Assembly (NCBI GenBank): GCA_963667675.1
Contig: OY763929.1
Coordinates: forward strand, 1,984,001-2,048,000
Origin: G963667675 sp963667675
GTDB lineage: Bacteria > Chloroflexota > Dehalococcoidia > Lucifugimonadales > UBA3495
Direction of reading: 5' to 3'
Length of the DNA: 64,000 bases
A model generated the notes under the pieces. The model saw only the letters and a list, made by a program, of their open reading frames with translations. It did no database searches and was not told the DNA's origin. Positions 26,261-34,993 of the stretch are shown piece by piece. Within the stretch, counting starts at the first letter, position 1; each line of letters starts with the position of its first letter. Both the position numbers and the translations under genes were made by a program.

Positions 26261-27496
26261 TCAGGCCAGGGCTCCGGCTTTCTCCCTGACCTCCCGGCCG
26301 ATGCCGATACGCCGGGCCATGATTACTTTCTGGATGTCCGCCGTACCCGCGGGGTGCACCCCGATGATCGCCGAACGCTGGAACGCCTCCATGTGTCCGT
26401 CTTCGGCGCCCAGTTCGGGGTCATAGGTCAAAGCCGCAGGTCCCAGGATGTCCAGGATGTACGTGGCCTGGCGCAGGTTCGACATCTTGCGGAAGTACGA
26501 GTTCTGCGGCCCCTCGTATGTCATGGGCGTCTTGCTGTGGCGCATCCAGTAGTTGCGCATGCCGAACAGCCTGGCAATCTCCGACTCCACGAACACGTCC
26601 ACCAGCCTGTCCCGCGCCTCCGGGTCCTTGCTGATAGGCTGGCCCCGCCGTTGGTGGGTGCGGCAGTATTCGAACAGCCGGTCCACCATCCAGTTTCGCC
26701 GGGCAGCCCTTCCGCCTGCGCCGTGCTCCAGTTCCAGGTGGGTTGTGGCGACCTTCCATCCCTGGTTTTCTCCGCCCACCAGGTTGAAGGCGGGGACTCG
26801 CACGTTGTCGAAGTACACCGTGTTCTTCTCGCCGCTGCCTGCGCCGCCCTCGCCCCCGGAGATCAGCATCTCCATGGGTTGGATAGTGATGCCAGGCAGG
26901 TCGCCGGGAATCATGAACCAGCCCAGGTTCTGGTGCCGCGGGGCGTCGGGATCGGTGACCAGCAAGGTCCACATGTAGTCGGCGCCGAACGAACTTCCCA
27001 CGTATATCTTCTGCCCGTTGACTATGTAGTCGTCCCCGTCCCGTATCGCCGTGGCCTTGACATTGGCCAAGTCCGACCCGGCCTCCGGCTCCGATAGAAG
27101 CTGCCAGGTGCGCACCCTGCCCTTCATTATGTTGGGCAGAAAGTGCTGCTTTTGCTCCTCGCTTCCCCATACCAGGATGGACGCCCCCCCCAGCCTGCCT
27201 CCCGTGTCGTAGTAAGGCGGGATGGTCAACCCGTATTCGTCGATTTCTTCCTCGATAATCACCGACTGGTCAACCGTCAGGCCGCCGCCGCCGTACTCCA
27301 CTGGCGCCGTGGCCCACAGCCAGCCCTTGTCCCCCAGGCGGCGGCCCAGTTCCCGCCGCTTTTGGTACTGCTCGTATGTAAGGTCAATGGAATCAGGCGG
27401 GTGAACGATGTCCTCGGGCATGTTCTCCTTCAGCCATTCCCGCACCTCTACTCGGAACCGTTCCTGCTCTTCGGTATATCTAGGCTCAAAGTCCAT
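26261..27496 (-). CDS. Acyl-CoA dehydrogenase family protein, copy B
   Basis: 411 residues, first gene of a two-gene leftward operon. It begins FEPRYTEEQERFRVEVREWLKENMP and shows the FAD-contacting WQLLSEPEAGSDLANVKATA segment, then GQKIYVGSS, and a C-terminal HPAGTADIQKVIMARRIG in place of the usual GGTNEIQR motif. The larger size and this tail place it with the FadE-like members used for sterol, terpenoid or aromatic-chain degradation rather than simple fatty acids. GGGGGAGCCCTCC-type sequence before ATG 27496 includes a plausible ribosome site. Confidence 0.9.
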   Translation of the reverse strand: MDFEPRYTEEQERFRVEVREWLKENMPEDIVHPPDSIDLTYEQYQKRRELGRRLGDKGWLWATAPVEYGGGGLTVDQSVIIEEEIDEYGLTIPPYYDTGGRLGGASILVWGSEEQKQHFLPNIMKGRVRTWQLLSEPEAGSDLANVKATAIRDGDDYIVNGQKIYVGSSFGADYMWTLLVTDPDAPRHQNLGWFMIPGDLPGITIQPMEMLISGGEGGAGSGEKNTVYFDNVRVPAFNLVGGENQGWKVATTHLELEHGAGGRAARRNWMVDRLFEYCRTHQRRGQPISKDPEARDRLVDVFVESEIARLFGMRNYWMRHSKTPMTYEGPQNSYFRKMSNLRQATYILDILGPAALTYDPELGAEDGHMEAFQRSAIIGVHPAGTADIQKVIMARRIGIGREVREKAGALA

Positions 27497-27924
27497 GGAG
27501 GGCTCCCCCTTTTTCCCTTCCTAGCGTCGCCTGTCGCCCAAGCGAACGTCAACATGGGATTATGCCAGACGAAAAATCATGTCGCAACCACTATGAATCC
27601 CCCCGCCGGCTTCCCCCTTCCGTTCACCCCCGTATCCAGTACGGGGCAGGCTCTGAGCTTGTCGAAAGGGCCTCGCCGCGAACGGACCTCACACCGGGCG
27701 TAGGGGCGCCCGCGTTAGCGCCCCGTTTCTTCCAGTTTCCGGCAGGCACAGACCACCTTTGGATGGGCGTGGCGGAGGCCGGGATTCTCCAGCAACTGGG
27801 ACATCTTGGGACATTCTGAGACATTGGCCGGGGCGGCGGTTGATGAACTCGGCGCGCCAGCGATAGCCGTCTATAGGCCTACTGACAGCTTAGAGCGTAG
27901 AGGGGCCGGGGCGCAAGGGGCGAG

Positions 27925-28075
27925 GTGTCAGTAATTTGGGGGTGCGGTCTGAACTGTGATTCGTGGGATTCATGGGATGGACAGGATGGGGGCGGTTTCC
28001 CCGGCAGTCGGTTCGTCCGTTCGTGTGGTTTGACAAGCTCAAGACAGGCTCAGGACAGGCTCACCACGAACGGGA
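27925..28075 (+). repeat. Island-border sequence, copy 1
   Basis: Begins GTCAGTAATTTGGGGG and includes CTGAACTGTGATTCGTGGG, ATTCATGGGATGGACAGGAT and CGGTTCGTCCGTTCGTGTGG, then TTGACAAGCT and CACCACGAACGG. The same order is found inverted at 34690-34850 and directly at 53132-53300. Confidence 0.85.
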
Positions 28076-28265
28076 TTGTGAAAGGCTCACCACGAACGGA
28101 CGGGGGATTGGGTCTCACCACGAACGGACCCGTCACACCGGGCGTAGGGGCGCCCCTGGTGGGCGCCCTGAAACGATGCACCCAACACGTCATACCGGCG
28201 AAAGCCGGTATCCAGCCCTGCGCATTTCTGGATTGCGGCTCGGAGGCCGGCCCTTCGACGGTGCT

Positions 28266-28440
28266 CAGGGCGAACGGAAGGGGGATGGCTAGGGCGAACG
28301 GAAGGGGGATGGCTAGGGCGAATGGAGGGGGATGGCTAGGGCGAACGGAGGGGGATGGCTAGGGTGAACGGAAGGGGGATGGCTAGGGCGAACGGAGGGG
28401 GATGGCTAGGGTGAACGGAAGGGGGATGGCTAGGGCGAAT
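28266..28440 (+). repeat. 23-24-bp tandem array, about 8 copies
   Basis: Unit GGGCGAACGGAAGGGGGATG + GCTA, with 23-bp variants lacking one A and occasional GGGTGAA or GGGCGAAT changes. It grows out of a GCTCAGGGCGAACGG repeat of the type scattered through the islands, so it looks like a local expansion of it. The mixed 23/24-bp units keep no reading frame. Confidence 0.8.
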
Positions 28441-28675
28441 GGTTGGGGCTAAGACTTCTGGATTGCGGCTTTCGCCGCAATGACGGAGTGGCGCCCGCAT
28501 CTCCCCGCCGGGGCATCCCCCCTAACCCCCCTTGCGCTCCGCGAAGGGGGGAAGACGTATCCCCCCTTCGTTCCAGCGCAAGGGGGCGCGAACAAGCAAA
28601 GCGACGTTCGCAGGGGATGCCCAACCCCACAACCACGTAGGGGCGGTTCGCGAACCGCCCCTACCGGATGCGCGG

Positions 28676-28755
28676 TCAGCTTGTGTTCGTCGTGAACTCC
28701 GCCGCCGTCGCCAGCAGCGCCGAGCACCCGCTGTCGCCGTAGGCCGAGTACGTGT
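28676..28755 (-). pseudogene. C-terminal remnant of an FN3-type surface-protein gene
   Basis: Reading leftwards, this stretch encodes TPYTYSAYGDSGCSALLAT followed by AAEFTTNTS and TGA at 28676-28678. That is nearly identical to the last 28 residues of the large protein at 54262-58776, and the bases after the stop (GCGCATCC, then the 28-bp palindrome) are shared too. Homology is lost upstream of about 28755, so only the tail of a third copy survives. Confidence 0.7.
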
Positions 28756-28870
28756 ATGGCGTGTGACATTCGCCCGTTGCGCGGTCCGCGCGGCGGTTCC
28801 TATGCTGCTTCGCAAACCCGCCGCGCCGGTTTGACGCCGCGTGGTAGAATCCTCAAGGAGTGGTGCATCG

Positions 28871-29149
28871 ATGACAACCCAACCCGAAACCCCGGTAGTC
28901 GAGCGCGTGAGCCGCCTCGAAGGCGCCTACGATCAGGTCAACGAACGCCTGAACGACCTCACGCAGGCCATGACCAACCTCCACAACGAGGTGCACGAAG
29001 CTGAGACCCGCCTCAGCGAGAAGATCGATGCGCAGGGCAGGGAGTTCCGCGCGGAAATGAACGCCCGCTTCAACACGATGTACGTCCTCATCGGAACGTT
29101 CTGGGCGACGACGCTCGGCGGGATCATCGCCATCCTCGTCAGGGGCTGA
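28871..29149 (+). CDS. Small coiled-coil protein with C-terminal membrane helix, copy a
   Basis: 92 residues from ATG 28871, with AAGGAG 10 bp upstream. Layout: short polar start MTTQPETPVVERVSRLEG, a heptad/hendecad-rich coiled coil to about residue 68, then RFNTMYVLIGTFWATTLGGIIAIL as one hydrophobic helix ending in RG. This resembles XhlA-type haemolysin/holin-associated proteins in architecture. It is one of four related genes in the two islands and the only one read rightwards. Expected topology is a tail-anchored protein with the coil in the cytoplasm. Function unknown. Confidence 0.75.
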   Translation: MTTQPETPVVERVSRLEGAYDQVNERLNDLTQAMTNLHNEVHEAETRLSEKIDAQGREFRAEMNARFNTMYVLIGTFWATTLGGIIAILVRG

Positions 29150-29380
29150 CGCACCACCCGGTCGTTCCCCCCTCCCGTCATACCGGCGAAAGCCGGTATC
29201 CAGTCCCCCGCATCTCTGTATTCCGCCTTCCGCGGCAACAACGGGGCAGCGCCCCCATCCCCCCGCGAAAAGAAGCATCCCCCCAACCCCCCTTCGTTCC
29301 AGCGCAAGGGGGCGCGAACAAGCAAAGCGACGTTCGCAGGGGATGCCTGCCTGCGTGGGAAGACGGGGAGGGCGAGGACG

Positions 29381-29821
29381 CTAGATCTGCGTGAAGATGG
29401 CGATAAAACCGCCGATGGTGGTTGCCCACAAGCCTCCGATGAGCACGTACACCGTGTTGAAGCGGGAGTTCATCTCCGAGCGGAGGCCGCCCGATCCACG
29501 TTGCATCTCTTCGCGCAGGGCCTCCTGGCCGCGCTGCATCTCTTCTCGGAGGCCGTCCTGGCCGCGCTGCATCTCTTCTCGGAGGCCGTCCTGGCCGCGC
29601 TGCATCTCTTCTCGGAGGGACTCCTGGCCGCGCTGCATCTCTTCGCGGAGGCCGTCCTGGCCCCGCTGCATCTCTTCTCGGAGGGCGTCCTGGCCGCGCG
29701 CCAACTCATTCAGCCGCTCATTCATCTCCGAGCGCAGATCCCCGAGGCGTTCGCTGACCTGCTCGTAGGCACCTTCTAGGCGGCTGAGGCGTTCTTCCGT
29801 TGAGGGTGTCTCGGTAGTCAT
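29381..29821 (-). CDS. Small coiled-coil protein with C-terminal membrane helix, copy b (repeat-expanded)
   Basis: 146 residues. It starts MTTETPSTEERLSRLEGAYE like its relatives, then carries seven consecutive 11-residue units of consensus RGQDGLREEMQ (about residues 42-118), and ends with FNTVYVLIGGLWATTIGGFIAIF, one membrane helix. Eleven-residue (hendecad) periodicity implies a long, slightly right-handed coiled-coil stalk. The units are encoded by nearly identical 33-bp direct repeats, so stalk length can change by recombination without frame loss. It lies between palindromic repeat clusters (29150-29380 and 29822-30009), which hold only repeats. Confidence 0.78.
   Translation of the reverse strand: MTTETPSTEERLSRLEGAYEQVSERLGDLRSEMNERLNELARGQDALREEMQRGQDGLREEMQRGQESLREEMQRGQDGLREEMQRGQDGLREEMQRGQEALREEMQRGSGGLRSEMNSRFNTVYVLIGGLWATTIGGFIAIFTQI
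29497..29699 (-). repeat. 33-bp in-frame tandem repeat inside copy b
   Basis: About six near-identical 33-bp units with GCTGCATCTCTTCTCGGAGG as core (plus-strand view) encode the RGQDGLREEMQ hendecads. Differences are confined to a few positions (GACTCC, GGCGTC, TTCGCGG variants). Confidence 0.9.
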
Positions 29822-30009
29822 TGCATCACTCTTTCCGATTGTAACACGACGGCGTCACGCCCACAAACTTGCTCGTTTGCCCTGCATCCCCCCTGACCCC
29901 CTTGCGTTTCACGAAGGGGGGGACATCCCCCACAACCACGTAGGGGCGGGTTTCAAACCCGCCCCTACCGGATGGATGTCCGATTCACCGCCCGCGCGGG
30001 CCCTCGGCG

Positions 30010-30186
30010 CTAGAGCTTGATGAAGAGGGCGGTGAAGCCGATGACCAGGGTTGCCCAAACGCCTCCGATGAGCGCCAGCATGGTGTTGCGGAAGGAGCGT
30101 ATGTCCGCGCGGAGGGCCTCATAGCCGCGGGCAAGCTCATTCATGTTGCTGAGGCGTTCTTCCGTTGAGGGTGTCTCGGTAGTCAT
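30010..30186 (-). CDS. Small coiled-coil protein with C-terminal membrane helix, copy c (shortened)
   Basis: 58 residues from ATG 30186 to TAG at 30010. It keeps the family start MTTETPSTEERLS and the end FRNTMLALIGGVWATLVIGF, but the middle RLEGAYEQVNERLGD portion is missing: the frame jumps from RLS to NMNELARGYEALRADIRS. This is consistent with an in-frame deletion between similar LS/LGDMNE segments. It is otherwise intact. A palindromic repeat cluster (30187-30404, with a perfect 28-bp palindrome at 30347-30374) separates it from the FN3 gene downstream-end. Confidence 0.65.
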   Translation of the reverse strand: MTTETPSTEERLSNMNELARGYEALRADIRSFRNTMLALIGGVWATLVIGFTALFIKL

Positions 30187-30404
30187 TGCATCACTCGTTC
30201 GGATTTTACCACGCCCCCGCGCCCCCCTGCATCCCCCCTAACCCCCCTTGCACTGCGTGAAGGGGGGGACACCCCCACCCCCCCTTCGCAAAGCGCAAGG
30301 GGGCGCGATGCGCAGCGAGCGGGGGATGCCCGCCCCCCACAACCACGTAGGGGCGGTTCGCGAACCGCCCCTACCGATGCCCGAATCGCCGCTGCCGCCG
30401 CCCC

Positions 30405-33400
30405 CTAATTCTCCGTCGCCGTCACCGCGATCCGGTAGTGTGAGCCGGATTCGAACCAGCCTACTCCGACGTATTGCAACCGGCCTTTATCTGCCATCGA
30501 CCAACCGTTGCCCGACGGCGTCAGCGTTTCGTCCGAGCTCGTGAAGGTTGCTAGGTAGTGAGAGCCGCTGGCCGAGTTTGGGGCCTTGACGTAGACGAAG
30601 TAGGTCGTGCTAGCAGACAGGTCGCAGCCGCTGGAGCAGGTAAAGGTGTAGGAGCCGGCCGTCGAGGGATTGCTGCCGCTCAGCGTGGCCAGCGTCGTGC
30701 CCGTGTTGGGGTTCAACCCGGATGCCGCGTGCAGCGTCACCTCGAGGTCGGTCGGGCTCCCGACGGTCGCACGGAAGGCAATGGCGATGCTGGACAGCGT
30801 GTAGCCGCCGGTGTTGCCGCCCGTGGTGAACGCCTGCGCCACCCGTTGTGTCGGGCTGCCGCCGCCCACATTCACAACACCGTTATCAGCCCCGCCCAGG
30901 GTGCTCACCGAGACGATGACCAAGGTCGTGAACTCCGACGCCGTGGCCAGCAGCGTGCCGCACGACGAATCGCTGTACGCGCTGTACGTGTACGCCGTGT
31001 TGCCGGTCAAGCCGGTCAGCGTCACGCTCGTTCCGCTCACCGGCCCTGTGCAGTCCGTCTTGCCCGTGGTCGTGGACTTGTACCACCAGTTGCCCGCGTG
31101 GTTGGCGATGGTCAGCGTCGCCGTCGTCGCCGCGACGTTGGAGGCGGTGAGCGACGGGTTGAGCCTAGCCGTGATCTTCATCTTGCCGGTGTCGGGATAC
31201 TCGGTCTGCCAAATCTCGCCAGAACGGTGGTCGGTTCCGTTCGCCAGCGTCCAGCCGTTGCCTGTGGGATTCAGGTCTTCGTCGTTGTTCTCGGTGCTCT
31301 GCCAGTTGTAGGTCTCGTAGTACGCAGTGCTGCCCGCATCCGCGCTCAACATGACAAAGTAGGTCGTGTTCGGCGACAGAGCGCAGCCGGCTCCATCGCA
31401 GGTGAACCGGTAGTCGCCCGCTGTATCCGGGTTGCTCCCCACCGTCAGATTTGCCAGATACTCGCGGTCGTCCGGTCTGCCGGAGTCGTCGGAGCGGAGC
31501 GTCACGACGAGGTTGCCGAGGTTGCCGCTCGAGTCGCTCTTGTCCGCGAACCTGGCGGTGATTGCGGTCAGCGTGTAACCGCTCGCATTTGAGCCGGTGG
31601 TGAAGGCCACGGCGCAGTCAGAATTGCCAGAGATCCCGCAGGGCCATTGGAAGACTGGTCCCTTGTCCAGGTTGTCCACCGACACCTGCGTGGTGAACGG
31701 CGTCGCCGCGGCCAGCAGCGTCGAACAGGTGCTGTCGCTGTAGGCCGAGTAGGTGTAGGTCGTGCCACCGGTCAGGCTGGCGAGGTTCTGACTCGTCCCG
31801 CTGACCGGGCCCTGGCAAGTTGCGCCCGCGCCCGTGTGCTTGTAGTACCAGTTGCCGGAGTGATGGGCGACGGTCAGCGTCGCCGAATCGTCGCTGACGT
31901 TGCTCGCGGTCAGCGTGGGGTTGGGATGGAGTGTCGGCGCGACCGTCCCGGGCGACGCGCCCCAGGCGTTCGTGGTCAAAACGACCAGGGAGTACGCCTT
32001 GCTGTTGTCCACGGTGTAGGAGGTCCCGCCAACCGTCCACGACGTGACGGTGGCGGTGATCCGGCGGCCGCTGCCGGGGGTTGCGGTGTCGACGTCAGCG
32101 CAGAGCTGGTCCGCGCCCAGGACGCCGTTCTCGATGGCGGCGCAATAGATTTCGTAGCCGGTGGACAGCACGGGCTGAGTCCACGAGAGGGTCAGGGAGC
32201 CGTCGGCGCGCGAGGCCGTGATGGGCTTCATCGCCATGCGGGCCGGATGCGCGTCGTCCGAGGCCGTCCAGGGGCTGGCGTCGCTCTCGTTGGCGGTCAC
32301 CGCGCGCACGGCGACCGCGTATGAGCGACCGTAGCTCAGGTCCCGCGTAAAGCCGCCGCGCTCATCGTCGTCCACTGTGAAAGTCGTCGTGGATCCGGAG
32401 GTCACCGAGCCGCAGTGCCACCACGACCAAGCGGTGAAGGCCACACCGCTGCTGGGGCTGGCGGCGCAGGCGAGATTGTAGCCCTGTGCACCCGTCACCT
32501 CAGTCCATCTCACGTGGAGTTTCTCGTCGCGGGGGATGTTGTCGCGGGTCACGGTCACCGACGCGGGCGCCGTGAGCTGGTTCTGGGATTGCGCGGACGC
32601 TATCGACGCCCCGCCCGAGGACTGGACGGTATTCAGCCAGCCGTGGTCCGGCAGCCGGGAGAGTTCGGTCCAGGGGCTTACGCCGTCGGCGTTGACGGCG
32701 CGCACGGCCACGTAGTCGATGGTCTTGTCGGTCGTGTAGCGGTAGGACGTGCCGGTGACCTTCTGCGCCACGTCGTGCCAGTCGTTGACGCCGGACTCCC
32801 TGGCGCGGATGTCGTACGCGGTCGCGTTTTCGACGGCGTTCCACGACAGGTCGAGGTAGCCGTTGCCCGGGTCGACGGCGAAGTTGTCGGGGGCGGCGGG
32901 CGCGGGGATCCCTGCAACTGCGGAAGCGAACCACGGAGCGGCGTTGGGCGCGGCGTCGCCGCTGCCCGCTGCGTTGACGGCGCGCAGGTGGTAGCGGTAC
33001 TCCCGCCCGTTGACCAGGCCGGTGAACGTGTGGGAGACGGTGTCCGCGCCGCTGCCGGCGATGGCCGTCCACGGCCCCCAGCCGGACAGGTTGCCGGTGG
33101 AGGTGTCGTTGTGGTTGACGTTGTACTCGTAGCCGGTGATAGACGGGTCGGACGGGTCGTCCCACGAGAGGGTGACGCTGCCGTCGTTCGGCGTGGCGGT
33201 CAGGCCGGCCGGAGCGGCGGGGGGCGCCGGGGCCGGTGTTGGTTCGGGCGTGGGCGGGGTATACGGCCCGCTCGGCGCGGAGTTGACCCAGCCGCTCCAC
33301 GCGTTGGCGCTGTTCCGCGCCCGCACGCCGACGATATACGTCTTGGCGTTGTCAGCGCTGAACGTGAGGCCGGTGGTGGTGACGTTCCTGTGGTCGTCCA

Positions 33401-33939
33401 CCGGCGCCTGCCAGCCCGTGCCGTCGTTATAGGTGACGTGGTAGGCGGCGGCGTTGGCCGGGGCGTCCCACGACGCGGTGAGGGAGCCGTCGCTGCGCGT
33501 GACGGTGACCGAGGCCACCGCGTCCGGGGGCGGCGGCGCGTTCCACGGCCCCGCGGGCGGGGAGTTGCGCCAGCCGCTCCAGCCGCCGTCGTTGCCGGCG
33601 CGCACGCCGACGATATAGGTCTTGGCGTTGTCGGCGCTGAAGGTGATGCTGGTGGTGGTGACGTTGGTGTGGTTGTCCACCGGCGCGTGCCAGCTCGAAC
33701 CGCCGTCGTCGCTGTAGGTTACGTGGTACTTGGCCGCGCCGGAGACGGCGGACCAGGAGGCGGTCAGGCTGCCGTCGGAGCGGGAGAGGGAGACGGAATC
33801 AGGAAAGTCGGGGGGGGGGGGGTGATTGAGTAAAGGCGAGAGACGGGGAGAGGACGACCGCGGCCAGCAGCCCCATCGCCGCTATGGCCAGGATATACCA
33901 CCGCACCATCCCTTTGCCAAGTAGCCGAAAAGCGCTCAT
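30405..33939 (-). CDS. Large secreted FN3-type repeat protein, out of frame at a 13-G tract
   Basis: Starts at ATG 33939 after GAGGGAGG with signal peptide MVRWYILAIAAMGLLAAVVL (residues 11-30). Codons 40-43 are CCC, then a 13th C shifts into CGA CTT TCC TGA, a stop at 33799-33801. With 12 C the frame runs to 30405, giving 1177 residues. The body has classical FN3 domains (SVTVTRSDGSLTASWDAPAN repeated), then modules of the form NWYYKHTGAGATCQGPV...AYSDSTC...FTT, each with a cysteine pair, alternating with lectin-like domains (FTTGSNASGYTLTAI...GCALSPNTTYFV). No cell-wall sorting signal. Either phase-variable, a true frameshift or a homopolymer read error. Paralogue at 54262-58776. Confidence 0.75.
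33810..33822 (-). repeat. Poly-G/C tract of 13 bases in the FN3 gene
   Basis: Thirteen consecutive G on the plus strand, i.e. 13 C in the coding direction, placed at codons 40-44 just after the signal peptide. Lengths of 12 or 9 or 15 keep the downstream frame open; 13 or 14 do not (13 leads to TGA within four codons). Confidence 0.9.
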
Positions 33940-33994
33940 GTCGCCTCCCTCGTCCGTAGACGAATCAGTCAATATTTACCAGGTAAACATTTCG

Positions 33995-34140
33995 TTTGAC
34001 AGATTATACACCATTTAGCGCAATATAAGAATGGTATATAGCCATAAAGCCATGCAACACAATGATTTTATCTGGTTATGCGCTGCTTAAGTAATACGTT
34101 AGCGATATATAGCCGTAAAGTTATTATCCTGTTATAATAC
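33995..34140 (-). promoter_or_regulatory. AT-rich promoter/operator region of FN3 gene 1
   Basis: Strikingly AT-rich against the GC-rich surroundings. Read leftwards it has TATAAT (34003-34008) about 65 bp before the start codon and two copies of an operator-like CTTTAYGGCTATATA motif (34033-34051 and 34102-34120, 69 bp apart). A nearly identical region precedes the other FN3 gene (58860-58985), including TAACGTATTACTTAA and GCGCATAACCAGATAAAA in the same order. Conservation well beyond the core promoter suggests a shared regulator or structured leader. Confidence 0.65.
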
Positions 34141-34176
34141 CTATAAGTAAGCGGCTGCGATCTCCGCCGGACGGGC

Positions 34177-34444
34177 CGTCACACCGGGTGTAGGGGCGCC
34201 CCTGGTGGGCGCCCTGGACGAGATGCACCCCCAAACCCGTCACATCAGGCGTAGGGGCGCCCCTTGTGGGCGCCCTGGACGATGCACCCCCAAACCCGTC
34301 ATACCGGGTGTAGGGGCGCCCCTGGTGGGCGCCCTGGACGATGCGCCCCCAAACCCGTCACATCAGGCGTAGGGGCGCCCCTTGTGGGCGCCCTGGGACG
34401 AGATGCGCCCCCAACCCGTCATACCGGCTTCCGCCGGTATCCAG
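34177..34444 (+). repeat. Tandem array of four ~60-bp GTAGGGGCGCCCC elements
   Basis: Four units containing GTAGGGGCGCCCC, TGGGCGCCCTGG and CCCCCAAACCCGTCA. Units 1 and 3 read CACCGGGTGTAGG and CCTGGTGG, units 2 and 4 read CATCAGGCGTAGG and CCTTGTGG, so a ~120-bp dimer was duplicated. It ends in the palindrome ATACCGGCTTCCGCCGGTAT (34421-34440). Confidence 0.85.
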
Positions 34445-34499
34445 CCCCGCGCATTCCTGGATTGCGGCTCGGAGGTTAGTATGACGGGGCGGCGCCCGC

Positions 34500-34670
34500 A
34501 CCTCCCCGCCTGGCCATCCCCCCTAACCCCCCTTGCGTTTCACGAAGGGGGGATTGTGCCCCCTTCGCAAAGCGCAAGGGGGCGCGAACAAGCAAAGCGC
34601 CGTTCGCAGGGGATGCCCGGCCGCAACCCCCAACCACGTAGGGGCGGTTCGCGAACCGCCCCTACCGAAC
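34500..34670. repeat. Palindromic repeat cluster
   Basis: Contains CCCCCCTTGCGTTTCACGAAGGGGGG (about 34522-34552 region), CGCAAAGCGCAAGGGGGCGCG with the attached GCAAAGCG...TTCGCAGGGG element, and a perfect 28-bp palindrome built on GGGGCGGTTCGCGAACCGCC (34638-34665). The same order of elements recurs at 28518-28664 and 30235-30374. Confidence 0.8.
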
Positions 34671-34689
34671 GTCCGATTCCCCACCCGTT

Positions 34690-34850
34690 CGTGGTGAGCC
34701 CTTCGACAAGGCTCAGGACAGGCTTGTCGAACCACACGAACGGACGAACCGACAGCCATGAAAATGCCCCCATCCTGTCCATCCCATGAATCCCACGAAT
34801 CACAGTTCAGACGCGCCCCCAAATTACTGACATTTCCCCCCTTTCCAACC
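34690..34850 (-). repeat. Island-border sequence, copy 2 (inverted)
   Basis: On the minus strand it reads GGTTGGAAAGGGGGGAAATG then TCAGTAATTTGGGGG, CTGAACTGTGATTCGTGGG, ATTCATGGGATGGACAGGAT and GTCGGTTCGTCCGTTCGTGT, matching copies at 27925 (direct) and 53132 (direct). Confidence 0.85.
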
Positions 34851-34993
34851 CCCGCAAACTCCCTCTATCATGGATGCGGGTCAGGTCCGCATCATCGCCG
34901 TACCAAATCCAGACCGGCCACTGAGGCCCGTGACGCGTTGTGACCAAACGCCGCTCCAAGCCCGCTCCTCCTCCCGCCAACGCCCCCGACGGG

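Larger units (their letters stand above)
27497..28870. repeat. Repeat-rich intergenic region at the left end of island 1
   Basis: About 1.4 kb with no intact gene. It holds a CGTAGGGGCGCCC element near 27699, a GGGACAT triplet around 27810, the island-border sequence (27925-28075), a GTAGGGGCGCCCCTGGTGGGCGCCC element (about 28144-28170), the palindrome ATACCGGCGAAAGCCGGTAT near 28192, a 23-24-bp tandem array (28266-28440), CCCCCCTTGCG/CGAAGGGGGG hairpins (about 28518-28555), a perfect 28-bp palindrome (28637-28664) and a fragment of an FN3 gene (28676-28755). Confidence 0.75.
27925..34850. mobile_element. Putative accessory island 1 bounded by inverted border sequences
   Basis: A ~6.9-kb segment is enclosed by two inverted copies of a ~150-bp sequence (27925-28075 reading inward on plus; 34690-34850 reading inward on minus). 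Inside are an FN3 surface-protein gene, three small coiled-coil/membrane-helix genes, an FN3 gene remnant and dense palindromic repeats. No transposase, integrase or target duplication was found, so mobility is inferred only from the inverted borders and from the related locus at 53.1-59 kb. Confidence 0.4.

Noticed and set aside
28430..28834. Open frames in the palindromic repeat clusters (also 34264-34803 and 60340-60994)
   Set aside because: Frames are carried by dispersed repeats, are found in both directions, and have no start signals.
29497..29699. 33-bp regular repeats resembling a CRISPR or minisatellite
   Set aside because: They are contiguous without spacers, in frame, and encode an 11-residue coiled-coil unit.
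30558..32324. Long rightward open frames opposite FN3 gene 1, and similar frames at 54391-57927 opposite FN3 gene 2
   Set aside because: They are low-complexity Arg/Gly/Val-rich translations of GC-rich antisense strand, with no ribosome sites or recognisable domains.
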